Positions 22,237-31,026 of a stretch of 37,623 nucleotides of DNA are shown piece by piece. The translations under genes were made by a program, and so were the position numbers. The notes beneath the pieces are model-generated. The model searched no databases. It saw only the letters and a list, made by a program, of their open reading frames with translations, and was not told where the DNA came from. How positions within the stretch are numbered: the stretch's first letter is position 1; each line of letters begins with the position of its first letter. The stretch comes from a virus. Where the stretch lies: the IMG/VR virus record IMGVR_UViG_3300028734_000007, positions 1 to 37,623 of that record; one strand, 5' to 3'.

Positions 22237-24141
22237 TTAGATATTTTTTACTTCCAAAAGTTCAACAACTGAGGTTAATTCACTGTAATTTAAATTCATA
22301 ATTGCATAATATTTGCCATATTGTTTCAAGTAAATAGGTATTTTCAAGTCAATTCCTTGAATATCCTGTGGTTTTAAGTAGAAATTTTCCTTCAGGTAAC
22401 GAGGTTTTTCAACTATTTTTTGATAAGATGCGTAATTATCTGATAAAACAATGCCAGCAAATTGTAAATTAGACGTCCAAAATAGTTTATTTATCCCTCC
22501 GATATTCATAACCCTTGCGATAATATCATCACTTTGATTTTTTTCAGTGGTGGTTAATACTCCATCAGTAATTTTGATATCATAAAGCGGGTAATCAATA
22601 GTATTATCCAAATCAGAAAATCGTTTACCGGCTGCGAATTTAAGTTCAACAAGTTTCGCCTCATCTTCTAAATTATCGTTATCAACATTTATTGATCCGA
22701 CCAATTGAGTACTTACATCACCATTTTTATAAGTTAAAGTGTTTTTCTTTGCATAACTTCCAACCGTAAAAACCACATCTTCCAACTCTGAAAGCCTATC
22801 CTTTTTCTTAATCAACTTATCAGACCAATCGACTGCATTTGGTATATTATCGTAAATAGTTTGTGCTGAATAGAAATCTATAATTGATGGATTGTCATTT
22901 TCATTCTGTGGAAATACCCCGGCAATTTGCGAACACTGCAAAATGAAATCTGCACACGTCATGTCCGTCAGGTTTGGAATGATTGGGAAAAATCCAATTC
23001 CAACATATCCAGGGAACACATGCAATAAATCTATAATAGGACTATATATTGCAGAATTACAACTGCAATCAAATGTCAATGTTTGTGCTCCAACCCCACC
23101 ACTTGAATACCCTGATAATTTAAAATAAAAGCTATCAAATTCTTTATCTAAAATAAAAGAGTAGTTAGTTAAGGTATAATGATTTGTTAATCCTGTAGAT
23201 GGGGTTTTATCGAGTGTTTTAATTACTATTTCATTATTGCTTGAATCTTTAGTACATATTTGAATCTCAACATCAGATATGTGGTCCGGTGTAATAAATT
23301 GAGAATAGTTCATGTTTGCAATATTCATTGAAACACCCTTATATATTTTAGTAAAATATATTGCACTATCCAAAACAAAGTAAGTAAGTGATGATGTATG
23401 AAAATCCATTCGAGTTATATCATCCATATGCTGTTCTGATGCTGAACATGATTTTAATACATTTATTGCACTTATTCCATTTTTTGATTTTAAAGGAGAT
23501 CCAATATAATACCCAGTAGCACCTGTTGAATAATTAAAATAGTTTATCAAACTATCCAAATTCAAACTAAATTCAGTTGCAATCTTTGTAAGTATCCACC
23601 AAAACATAACAGTAGGATGAGTAACTTGTGAGGGTATATCAGGATTTCCAGTTATCGGATTGTAACTTCGATCTTCATTCGTGAAATCAAACCAATTACA
23701 CCATCCGAAACCGCTTGATATGTCGTTATATTTAATATATCTATTCCAAGTTAAATACTCAGTTGACAATTCTGTTAGTTCAGTTAGTTTCTTTGTTCCT
23801 AAAAGTTTAATCTGATCCAAAATCAACCCGAACGTAAAACAAAACTCTATCCTATCAGAAATACGGATTAAAACAGCGTTCCCATTATTGATAAGCCGAA
23901 ATCCATTTTCATAATAGGTAACTGAATATTTTCGATAAGGGAATATTGAATCTGAATCAGAACTTTGAATGTTTTCAATTGCCTTTAAATTAGTTGATGA
24001 TTTTGGGAGTGATACAGTCCATGTCCTATTCCCTTGCACGGTTGAAATAGTACTAAATAAAAAAGACTTGAATTGAAGATCCATTTTAGTTGAATCATCT
24101 AATTCAACCTTTAACCCATTTATGAATAGTTCTTTTGTCAT
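22237..24141 (-). CDS. Probable tail or baseplate protein, 634 aa
   Basis: The N-terminus MTKELFINGLKVELDDSTKM, followed by GNRTWTVSLPKSSTN, recalls a protein type repeatedly found next to tape measure genes in Bacteroidota phages. The rest is aromatic- and Asn-rich beta sequence with no transmembrane segment or enzymatic motif. It lies upstream of the tape measure gene in transcription order, whereas baseplate hub proteins usually follow it. Virion association is likely from size and place; the precise role is unknown. Confidence 0.6.
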   Translation of the reverse strand: MTKELFINGLKVELDDSTKMDLQFKSFLFSTISTVQGNRTWTVSLPKSSTNLKAIENIQSSDSDSIFPYRKYSVTYYENGFRLINNGNAVLIRISDRIEFCFTFGLILDQIKLLGTKKLTELTELSTEYLTWNRYIKYNDISSGFGWCNWFDFTNEDRSYNPITGNPDIPSQVTHPTVMFWWILTKIATEFSLNLDSLINYFNYSTGATGYYIGSPLKSKNGISAINVLKSCSASEQHMDDITRMDFHTSSLTYFVLDSAIYFTKIYKGVSMNIANMNYSQFITPDHISDVEIQICTKDSSNNEIVIKTLDKTPSTGLTNHYTLTNYSFILDKEFDSFYFKLSGYSSGGVGAQTLTFDCSCNSAIYSPIIDLLHVFPGYVGIGFFPIIPNLTDMTCADFILQCSQIAGVFPQNENDNPSIIDFYSAQTIYDNIPNAVDWSDKLIKKKDRLSELEDVVFTVGSYAKKNTLTYKNGDVSTQLVGSINVDNDNLEDEAKLVELKFAAGKRFSDLDNTIDYPLYDIKITDGVLTTTEKNQSDDIIARVMNIGGINKLFWTSNLQFAGIVLSDNYASYQKIVEKPRYLKENFYLKPQDIQGIDLKIPIYLKQYGKYYAIMNLNYSELTSVVELLEVKNI

Positions 24142-24151
24142 TGTTTATTTA

Positions 24152-25087
24152 TTATCTCGATTGAATAAAATCTTTTGGCATTTCTATTGTAAATTCCATA
24201 TCAATTAAGTAAGCATTTTTAGGCTGTACCTTCATATCTGAAATCTTTACACCAACCCATTTATTATTCACATACATTGCAACTATCAAAGAAGATGCAA
24301 TACTTTCAACATACGGATATATATCGCTGTCACAGCTCGTAAATGCTGAAAAGGTACGTTGTACTGATTTACTAATTATTTTTGAACGTCCTCCCTCTGA
24401 ATCGGTTAAAGATGATGGGTAAACGGGAATTTCAATGGATGTTTTAATATCCTTTTGATAAAGTGTATCCCTATTTTTATAAAACATATAGTGAAATAGT
24501 TTACCATGAGCATCGGCCCATCGCAAATAGTGACCGCTAATGTTTGTTTCAGGGTAAAATGTGAGGGTTTGTTCGTGTGCTGAATCAGTCCAAAAATCAA
24601 AAGAAAATGCAACCGTACTTGTAAAAGGGATCATTTTTCCTGTAATACCCGATAAACCTCCACCAATTTGATTAAACAGGTTATAACTCTTATCACAATT
24701 AAATGCAAAAGGTAAGCCCGGCCAATACGGAAATTTAATACTTTCAATTTCTGCCTCGTCAAATTGGTACGCTCCCCATCTTAATGAAAAATGTTGATCC
24801 GTGATAGTTGTTTCGTCTGGTGCTGAAATTGTGATAAAGCAATCATTGTAAAATGGATCTGCGTATGGCTCTGAATAATCAATTTTAAAATCTGATCCCG
24901 AAAAATAACTTTCAAAGATTACCGATAAATCGAAATAGGCAACCGATGCAATACAATTTCTTTTAAGGGTTATCTCATTGCTTGTTAGTGTAATTTCCTT
25001 TGTTGAATTAGTTGTATCGGAGCACGTTACCTTAATGATATTTGGATTGAAAATATATCGGTATTCGGGTAAAAAAGCTACTATCAT
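24152..25087 (-). CDS. Probable tail structural protein, 311 aa
   Basis: This beta-rich protein starts MIVAFLPEYRYIFNPNIIKV, with many aromatic and Ser/Thr residues and no membrane or enzyme motif. Its ATG overlaps the upstream stop (ATGA), and the 634-aa gene starts 10 bases after it, so the two are probably made together. The composition fits a tail or baseplate component. No family was recognised. Confidence 0.55.
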   Translation of the reverse strand: MIVAFLPEYRYIFNPNIIKVTCSDTTNSTKEITLTSNEITLKRNCIASVAYFDLSVIFESYFSGSDFKIDYSEPYADPFYNDCFITISAPDETTITDQHFSLRWGAYQFDEAEIESIKFPYWPGLPFAFNCDKSYNLFNQIGGGLSGITGKMIPFTSTVAFSFDFWTDSAHEQTLTFYPETNISGHYLRWADAHGKLFHYMFYKNRDTLYQKDIKTSIEIPVYPSSLTDSEGGRSKIISKSVQRTFSAFTSCDSDIYPYVESIASSLIVAMYVNNKWVGVKISDMKVQPKNAYLIDMEFTIEMPKDFIQSR

Positions 25088-25575
25088 AATATTTGTGTGT
25101 TAACGATTATTTGACCTACTTTATCGGAAATGTTTTTTAAGAGTGCTTCTTCTTCATTTGAATAAATATCTTTTCGACCTCCTTGTTGGAATAGTAAAGA
25201 GCCTTTTTCACCTATATTTCTTACTACGTTTGAAGCAAACATAAATCTTTCTTTAACGTTTACAAATTCTAAAGGTAAGTATTTACTCCATGCAGCTATA
25301 TTGCTTCTAACTGATAAATAACTTAGTGTTGATATTGAGGCTTTCATCTCTTGAGGACTTATCCCCGTTTCCATGTTGTGGAAATTTTCACGACCCCAAA
25401 CAATTAAATCCTGATTTTGAGTATCAACCCGAATGCTTCGAACCGTTTCTCCGCTTCGATTTTTCTTTGCCTTAAGGATATTTGATACAACTTTTAGTTT
25501 GTAAATATTGCCCTCGAATGCTAAAACGTCCGTTACTTTTTGACCGATTAATTGAGGCATAAGCTGTAAGTACAT
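25084..25575 (-). CDS. Head-tail joining or tail protein, 163 aa
   Basis: It begins MYLQLMPQLIGQKVTDVLAF and contains a basic stretch (KAKKNRSGETVRSIRV) and a helical C-terminal third. It overlaps the upstream gene by 28 bases and the downstream gene by 4. By position between the capsid block and the tail block it may be a neck or tail-completion protein. No motif settles this. Confidence 0.5.
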   Translation of the reverse strand: MYLQLMPQLIGQKVTDVLAFEGNIYKLKVVSNILKAKKNRSGETVRSIRVDTQNQDLIVWGRENFHNMETGISPQEMKASISTLSYLSVRSNIAAWSKYLPLEFVNVKERFMFASNVVRNIGEKGSLLFQQGGRKDIYSNEEEALLKNISDKVGQIIVNTQIL

Positions 25576-25967
25576 GTAATATTAAAGACATATCCGTATT
25601 CATCACAATCTAAATTCTGCCAATTCGGGAAAGGCTTTTGAGTAAGAGTGCATTCAATACCTTTACTCCTTAATAGGTTGCGAAAATCCATAAATGAGAA
25701 CATTATTTGTTCTAAATTTGCGTTAATATCCTCGGATGATACCTGTTTGAATCCTACATGAATAATGTAAAGACTCAAGTCCCGGGACACTCTTCTTTGT
25801 GGATCAAATAAAGGCTGTAATGGTTCATTAAAGGTTCGTAAAATGCAGGGATAGTCGGTAATATTTCGGTCTGTTAGAATATTTTTATCCTTTTGACCAT
25901 AAGCAAAAACCCACGAAAAACCGCTTTTTCGGGCACAATCTTGAAATATCGTATCGAATGTTGTCAT
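25548..25967 (-). CDS. Possible tail terminator/completion protein, 139 aa
   Basis: The pattern is a helix, the strand YPCILRTFNEP, a DLSLYIIHVGF strand, a long helix (LEQIMFSFMDFRNLLRSKGI) and a final strand pair. The size and alpha/beta order are those of tail terminator-like proteins that cap the tail tube. It has a 4-base ATGA overlap with the upstream gene. Only the fold pattern and position support this. Confidence 0.5.
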   Translation of the reverse strand: MTTFDTIFQDCARKSGFSWVFAYGQKDKNILTDRNITDYPCILRTFNEPLQPLFDPQRRVSRDLSLYIIHVGFKQVSSEDINANLEQIMFSFMDFRNLLRSKGIECTLTQKPFPNWQNLDCDEYGYVFNITCTYSLCLN

Positions 25968-26575
25968 TTATTTTGCTTTTTACTGATTATTTCGTTGTAC
26001 TTTCTTTGTCTGTTTGCTTCTTCAATATCAACACGGAAAACAAATCTGTAAATAGTCCATGAATAATTCCCTGCATCCTCCAATGAGCTTATCCCCTGCC
26101 TACGTGCAAAACTATCTTTCATTTTTGCAATTGAATCTTTATCAGGCTGTCCGTAACCGGCTGCTTTTTCATCTTTCGATAAATCCAATTTCATTTTACT
26201 AAACTCTTCTGCCTCTTGTTTGATTCGGGTTGATACCTCGTTTGCAAAATTATAGAAATCAATTAAGGGGGCATTAAATAGCCAACGTGCTGCCCATTTT
26301 TCAGAGTCTTTATGAATCCACTTTTTAAACCGGTTCAATTTTGAGTAAAAGAATATTTCTACAATAGCAGTCATTAACTCGTTAGGTTGTTTAATATCCC
26401 ACAACCACCCTAAATTATTAAATGACATATCATAAAATTTGAGGGGTGTAATTCCTCTTATTTTATCCGGCATAGTAAATTTTGAACATTCTTTTAATAT
26501 GTCGGTATTGGTAAGATTTAGGATCGGTGAAATCCTTGTCATTTCCTTGAGTTTGGTTTTACCTGTGATTATCAT
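25964..26575 (-). CDS. Virion-module hypothetical protein, 203 aa
   Basis: This is a helical, basic protein with several tryptophans (NNLGWLWDI, KWAARWLF) and a charged C-terminal tail ending SKKQNK. It starts on the stop of the connector-like gene and ends on the start of the tail-terminator-like gene. A head-completion or assembly role is possible, but I do not recognise it. Confidence 0.5.
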   Translation of the reverse strand: MIITGKTKLKEMTRISPILNLTNTDILKECSKFTMPDKIRGITPLKFYDMSFNNLGWLWDIKQPNELMTAIVEIFFYSKLNRFKKWIHKDSEKWAARWLFNAPLIDFYNFANEVSTRIKQEAEEFSKMKLDLSKDEKAAGYGQPDKDSIAKMKDSFARRQGISSLEDAGNYSWTIYRFVFRVDIEEANRQRKYNEIISKKQNK

Positions 26576-27072
26576 ATGAAGTATTGTTTACTGAAGAAAT
26601 CCCTCTTGTATTCCGTACCTTCAAAATAAATGCTGATAGGGTAAGTATCCGTTAAATTTAACTCGTCAATCTTTGACCTGATAATTAAATTCATTTCTAC
26701 CATCTCATTCCACGCATCTGAATATTTTGATTGAGATAAAACAACCTGACTAACTTCTGTTTGTTTAACTGTTACCCCTGAAGCCGTTGCAGTGCTCTGA
26801 TTATTGGGAAGTATCTTACAAAATACGTAGTTTGCAAGTGGTGAAATAAATGATGCAGTGTCCGTTAAATAACCAGTAACCTCCGCCGGTACAACTTCAC
26901 TTCCAAATAAATTAATAAGAAATTCCTTTTGGTACCTGGCAATATTCCTGTTCAACTCCATTATTTCATTAGATGCAATTTGAGATGAGGGGGTGTCTTT
27001 AAATGGCGAAATATTTAAATAGGGTAGTTTAAGTTTTCCCCAAAAATATTGATAATCAATTATGTTGTCCAT
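26572..27072 (-). CDS. Probable head-tail connector (adaptor), 166 aa
   Basis: The protein is directly downstream of the capsid gene, where HK97-like phages place their adaptor. The predicted pattern is largely helical (SNEIMELNRNIARYQKEFLI and WNEMVEMNLIIRSKIDELN) with a short beta C-terminus, consistent with gp6-type adaptors that bind the portal. It is separated from the capsid gene by a strong terminator hairpin, so its level is probably lower than that of capsid. Confidence 0.55.
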   Translation of the reverse strand: MDNIIDYQYFWGKLKLPYLNISPFKDTPSSQIASNEIMELNRNIARYQKEFLINLFGSEVVPAEVTGYLTDTASFISPLANYVFCKILPNNQSTATASGVTVKQTEVSQVVLSQSKYSDAWNEMVEMNLIIRSKIDELNLTDTYPISIYFEGTEYKRDFFSKQYFI

Positions 27073-27087
27073 TGGAAAGTTAATATT

Positions 27088-27119
27088 AAAAAAGGGTTAG
27101 TCGATTTGACCAACCCTTT
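27088..27119 (-). terminator. Intrinsic terminator after the capsid gene
   Basis: On the minus strand AAAGGGTTGGTC and GACTAACCCTTT (plus 27108-27119 and 27091-27102) form a 12-bp stem with one G-T wobble and a 5-base loop, running directly into six T. It separates the capsid gene from the connector, 16 bases before the connector ATG, a common way to keep capsid mRNA high. Confidence 0.85.
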
Positions 27120-27143
27120 ATAGTTAAGATTAAATTACTCTGA

Positions 27144-28394
27144 TTACACTGTTGCAACACCAGTAGCCATTGCAGTTAATGCGTTGTTTACATTTGGAAC
27201 ATAAACAAATGCCTGTGCATCTACAGTTTGAACACGTAAATTTTCACGGGTATAAGCTAAAATAGTAGTCATGCCTGTTTTTTTATCGTCCTCGATTTGT
27301 GCAATTTCAATAACAAGGTCATCCCATACGTACAGAGTGGCAAGAGAGAAATCACCTGCTAAAAATGTATTTGCAGTAACTAAAGGATTTTCAACAGCTG
27401 AAACACCCGCCATTGTATTCATTCCTGTACCCATTGCGAACTGAGGAAAAACGTAAGCTCCTTGTGATGTTTTGGCAAATCGCAATTTGTCCGTATCAAC
27501 GCGATTAACGATGCAATAATTAGGATTTGCGGCACCCATTTGACCATTTACAATCTGAGTAACAATTTTACCTGTCATGTCCACGATGTTTGGATTAGTT
27601 ATGTTTCCGCCTCCCAATGTTACCAATGGCTGAGCATATGAAATAATACCTTTGATGTTATTTCCGGTTCCATCGCCGTTTAACAATTGGTCATTTTCTT
27701 TTAAACGCATATTACGTTCAACTAAACGCTGAATTTCGCCAAGTACGAAATCAACATCCTTCAAAGAGTCCATTCCAATTTTTAACCAATCAACAATACG
27801 TTTTCCGCTGATATTTTTTTCAACCCAAGTCAAGTTGGATGCTGTGCCTACTGAACGAGGATCTCCGGCGGTTGTGCTTGCGTTGTTAGTTACCGATAAT
27901 TGTTCGTACCATTTTACTGATCCGTGAGTATTTCCGCCCAAATTTACAACCTGAAATAAGTTGCGTAAATAAGGAACTCCCCTGTGAATTTCACCTGGTA
28001 AACCTGCTATGCGATAAGCGTTCGTATCAGATGTTACACTTGCACCTGAAATCGCCTTTGTAGTGGTTTTAATTTCAATACGCCCGGCTCCACCTTCTTC
28101 AATCATTTTATCAATTGCTTCTTTGTTTTCGGTAAGCAACTGTTTCAGTGTTTTTTCGGGTGCGTTTCCGCCTTGTAATTTCAATGCTGCTAATGCTTCA
28201 CCTTGTTTGATGATTGCTTTTTCAAGAGTTTCAAATGCTTTTGCATCGACACTGCCTTCAAGTTTCTTTTCCATGTCGGCTTTAAATTCTGCTAACGCCT
28301 TATTCATATCCTCTTTTGAGGAAAAATCCTTTAAGGATTCTTTGAACGCTTTTGTTTCTTCCGCCAATATGGCTTTCATTTCTTCTGGAGTCAT
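27144..28394 (-). CDS. Major capsid protein, HK97 fold, 416 aa
   Basis: The N-terminal ~105 residues are a charged coiled coil (MTPEEMKAILAEETKAFKES onward), matching the scaffolding delta domain that is removed by the prohead protease. A Thr/Ser linker follows near residue 115, and then the HK97-type body: VPYLRNLFQVV, the long helix around VLGEIQRLVERNMRLKENDQ, and the C-terminal strands TLYVWDDLVIEIAQIEDDKK. It sits directly downstream of the protease and before a strong terminator, as expected for the most abundant virion protein. The cleavage site is not determinable by eye. Confidence 0.88.
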   Translation of the reverse strand: MTPEEMKAILAEETKAFKESLKDFSSKEDMNKALAEFKADMEKKLEGSVDAKAFETLEKAIIKQGEALAALKLQGGNAPEKTLKQLLTENKEAIDKMIEEGGAGRIEIKTTTKAISGASVTSDTNAYRIAGLPGEIHRGVPYLRNLFQVVNLGGNTHGSVKWYEQLSVTNNASTTAGDPRSVGTASNLTWVEKNISGKRIVDWLKIGMDSLKDVDFVLGEIQRLVERNMRLKENDQLLNGDGTGNNIKGIISYAQPLVTLGGGNITNPNIVDMTGKIVTQIVNGQMGAANPNYCIVNRVDTDKLRFAKTSQGAYVFPQFAMGTGMNTMAGVSAVENPLVTANTFLAGDFSLATLYVWDDLVIEIAQIEDDKKTGMTTILAYTRENLRVQTVDAQAFVYVPNVNNALTAMATGVATV

Positions 28395-28406
28395 GAGTTT
28401 TAGTTT

Positions 28407-29228
28407 TTAAATTTTTAATAATTGTTTTAATTCTTTTTTAAATTCGTCGGCAGTGAATATTTCGGCTGTCTTATCCTTATTTTGTGTGTCATCTGACGGC
28501 ACAAATTCGTTTACTTGTAAAGTTGGGGTTGCACTGTTTGATCCAAGTACTACGGCTGAACCTTCTACTAATTTAGCTTCAGTAACCGCCCAAAAATACC
28601 CCTGTTCTGTTGCCTGTTCAACGTTTGCAACTTGCGTAATATATTTATCCCAATTATCTTTTTCGCCTGAATAATAAGCATCCATGGAGTTGATACAAAG
28701 AAATAATGAAACATATCGCATCCCTACTGAGTGTTGTTTAACATATCCTTTCAAATACTGTTCAAACATGAACTCGTTACGATCTTCACTAACTACCGAA
28801 TCAAAAATTAAGGCTTCTGTTTTTCCGGTGAACGATTCGCCAAGTTCTGACCATAACATCGATTGAGCCGTTGCGATGACATCATCGCTTATTACATTTT
28901 CAAATTTCAAACAATGTTCCTGAATGTGATAAATTAACTTTTGTTCTTTTAAGGTTTTATTCCAAAGTCCTGGGATATGTACGTCACCGTGCGAGTCAAG
29001 TAAATTAGTAGTATTGATTACAATTTTAACTTTTAGTTTATCAAGTTCGGGTGCTTCAATTTCTGCAATTGCTTTATTAATTCCCGATTTTGTTATGCCT
29101 GAAGTTGATAAAGAACCATAAGAAAGAGCATCGGCGCATTTTAATGCTGCTTTTTTCTCTGCCATTAAAAGACTTTTATTGTCCTTTAAATATTTAAAAA
29201 GTTGATCCTTTGTTGCAAACTCTTTCAT
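28407..29228 (-). CDS. HK97-family prohead protease, 273 aa
   Basis: The family core is seen: a TTNLLDSHGDVHIPG motif (about 73-87), a His in YHIQEH (101-105), a central strand with LGESFTGKTEALIF, and KQHSVGMRY with candidate nucleophile Ser167. VEGSAVVLGSN further on resembles the conserved A-V-P strand. The enzyme processes the capsid delta domain during maturation. The gene order portal, protease, capsid is the standard HK97 arrangement. The N-terminal 60 residues and the C-terminal 50 residues are extra compared with minimal family members; the tail (TADEFKKELKQLLKI) could be the scaffolding-like part. Confidence 0.75.
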   Translation of the reverse strand: MKEFATKDQLFKYLKDNKSLLMAEKKAALKCADALSYGSLSTSGITKSGINKAIAEIEAPELDKLKVKIVINTTNLLDSHGDVHIPGLWNKTLKEQKLIYHIQEHCLKFENVISDDVIATAQSMLWSELGESFTGKTEALIFDSVVSEDRNEFMFEQYLKGYVKQHSVGMRYVSLFLCINSMDAYYSGEKDNWDKYITQVANVEQATEQGYFWAVTEAKLVEGSAVVLGSNSATPTLQVNEFVPSDDTQNKDKTAEIFTADEFKKELKQLLKI

Positions 29229-29323
29229 TTATTGATTATTTGATTTGAATCAATTTGTTTTTTCTTTTGTTCGACAATTTTTTTAATGTCCTTGTCGGTT
29301 AATTTTTTGTCCTGTGGTATCAT
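29225..29323 (-). CDS. 32-aa ORF between portal and protease
   Basis: The ATG overlaps the portal stop (ATGA), and its TGA overlaps the protease ATG (ATGA), so it exactly fills the gap. The product is highly charged and lysine-rich, beginning MIPQDKKLTDKDIKKIVEQK. Exact coupling on both sides suggests it is translated, perhaps mainly to carry ribosomes from portal to protease. Confidence 0.5.
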   Translation of the reverse strand: MIPQDKKLTDKDIKKIVEQKKKQIDSNQIINK

Positions 29324-30603
29324 TTTATAAAATCGTTAATTACGGTTGTTGCATCCTCCACCTTCATCATTCCATTAGTTACAGCCAATACACATCCGTC
29401 AACCATCGTTTTGAATCCCATTGCCGAATCTTTTGTTGACTTCTGCATACATTCTAAATGAGAATAGTCATAATAAAATTTATATCCATATTTTTCAGAA
29501 TCAAAAAGAACATCGTATGCCTGGCTTATTACTTCTGAGTCCGGTATGATAGTATCCTCATAAAATTCTGTTTTGGCTTCTAAATAGGTATTAAATTTTG
29601 TTGTATCTGGTAATCCGATTAAAGGAATAGGAACACCAAATGCCTGAGATATTGCCCTATGATCTGCATTTTCGCCATCAAATAAACCTAATTGCCTGAC
29701 ATCCATTCCAATTTTGGAAGCGGTTGTAGGATACTTAGAAATCATTGTGCTGAATTGATTGTTTAGCAATCCATAACGCTCATAATCTCGCTGAATTTCT
29801 AATTTTTGCTCAGTAGTAAACTCATTGCCCATTCCTAATTCGCCTTTGCCTGCTTGAGGACTTAACAACACATCGGCACCACGCCTTTTAATCAAATGGT
29901 TTCGGCTTTCCAAAGATCCAATAATATTTTGTATTGGTTTTCTTAATGCATCAATCCTGCTTTTTGGTTGCATTTCAAACCCTTGTGTAAGGTTGCAGCT
30001 TGTATCCTGAATTTCATAAATCAAATCGGTATCATCGCCGCTTAACATAAATGTCATTCCGAAAATGGTAATCGAATAATACCGGATCAATTTTGCTTGG
30101 TTGCTTAAAATATTTGAAGGCTTATTGTAGGATATTGTGATACAATTGTTAGGAATAATTATCAGTCCTGTGATTTTATCATAGCCTACCGGCTTCACCT
30201 TGTAAACATAGGCAGCACCATAGACATTGATAAACGTTTCAAGTGTTCGCTCAAATTGGTTTTTTGTTTGGTATGCGTTTGGCTTCCTGAGTATTTTCAT
30301 TGCCTCATCAAACGCCTTTGATGTGATTACATTTTCTTCACTGTCAACACAAATCAATTTACCCTTTGTAATCGCCTGAGCCTTTTTGTTAATTATTGAT
30401 TGTAAAGGGGGGCAATTGTCATATGCTGCTGTTTGAAAAGATGTGCCTATTTGATTGAAAATATATTTACTATCTGAATTATACGATCCTGTAAATGCAG
30501 AAAATTGGTCATCTGTCATTTTATCCATGTTTGAAAGAGTTAAATTCTCTTTCAATACAGCAAACGCAATTTTCGAAGCATTAACAATGTCTTTTATTTT
30601 CAC
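29320..30603 (-). CDS. Portal protein, 427 aa
   Basis: Length and pattern match HK97-type (Phage_portal) proteins: an N-terminal helix, CPPLQSIINKKAQAI, the strand VYGAAYVYKVKPVG, the stem helices around GSLESRNHLIKRRGA, and the C-terminal crown region with FGVPIPLIGLPDTTKF followed by an EFYEDTIIPD helix. It forms the dodecameric DNA channel at the capsid vertex. It is the first gene of the virion operon; a -7 promoter element lies 22 bases before the start. Confidence 0.85.
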   Translation of the reverse strand: MKIKDIVNASKIAFAVLKENLTLSNMDKMTDDQFSAFTGSYNSDSKYIFNQIGTSFQTAAYDNCPPLQSIINKKAQAITKGKLICVDSEENVITSKAFDEAMKILRKPNAYQTKNQFERTLETFINVYGAAYVYKVKPVGYDKITGLIIIPNNCITISYNKPSNILSNQAKLIRYYSITIFGMTFMLSGDDTDLIYEIQDTSCNLTQGFEMQPKSRIDALRKPIQNIIGSLESRNHLIKRRGADVLLSPQAGKGELGMGNEFTTEQKLEIQRDYERYGLLNNQFSTMISKYPTTASKIGMDVRQLGLFDGENADHRAISQAFGVPIPLIGLPDTTKFNTYLEAKTEFYEDTIIPDSEVISQAYDVLFDSEKYGYKFYYDYSHLECMQKSTKDSAMGFKTMVDGCVLAVTNGMMKVEDATTVINDFIK

Positions 30604-30624
30604 AATTTTCTAATAATTTTTTGG

Positions 30625-30632
30625 CAAATATA
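30625..30632 (-). promoter_or_regulatory. -7 promoter element of the virion operon
   Basis: Minus-strand TATATTTG at 30632-30625 lies 22 bases before the portal ATG. No TTG is found at normal -33 spacing, which may mean that an activator is needed, fitting late expression. Confidence 0.55.
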
Positions 30633-30655
30633 ATATTTTAATGAAAAAATACATT

Positions 30656-30663
30656 TATCTTTG
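30656..30663 (+). promoter_or_regulatory. -7 promoter element of the regulator/exonuclease island
   Basis: Plus-strand TATCTTTGC matches TAnnTTTG and is back to back with the portal promoter, 24 bases apart. It excludes the TTG at 30661 as a start codon and supports ATG 30691 or 30697 for the next gene. Confidence 0.55.
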
Positions 30664-30690
30664 CATTACAAAATTCATTTTAAATCTAAT

Positions 30691-31014
30691 ATGTATATGA
30701 ATCAATACACTATCGCTGAATATAGACGAGAATTTAAGATTGAAAAGAGCAACAGTACAGTGATTCGAATGTGTAAAGGTGGTCGACTCCCAAAGGGACA
30801 CGTTCCAAAATTGAGAGGGAAAACATATTTGATTAGTGTAGTTGATAATATTGAAAATGATGTGGATCTTGAACCGTATTTGTTGGCTATTCGGGAATAT
30901 GTGAGTGTGTTGGGTATTCCGTGTAATTTGGAATTGACTACGGAGATCGGGATTAAATTTAACGTTCCAAGGCAACGATTATTGAATGAGATATTAGGAT
31001 TTAAACAAATATAA
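30691..31014 (+). CDS. HTH-like putative regulator, 107 aa
   Basis: The start is ATG 30691 (MYMNQYTIAEYRREFKI); ATG 30697 is equally possible, and the upstream TTG lies inside the promoter. YTIAEYRREFKIEKSNSTVIRM followed by GGRLPKGHVPKLRGKTYLI resembles the excisionase/MerR-type winged helix-turn-helix used by small phage regulators. The remaining C-terminal half is acidic, then mixed. Its place at the divergent promoter pair between the early and virion modules suggests control of late transcription; this is inference. Confidence 0.6.
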   Translation: MYMNQYTIAEYRREFKIEKSNSTVIRMCKGGRLPKGHVPKLRGKTYLISVVDNIENDVDLEPYLLAIREYVSVLGIPCNLELTTEIGIKFNVPRQRLLNEILGFKQI

Positions 31015-31026
31015 ATAAATAATAAT

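Noticed and set aside
30661-30690. TTG start giving a 117-aa version of the HTH-like gene
   Set aside because: The TTG is part of the TATCTTTG promoter element; transcription would begin after it.
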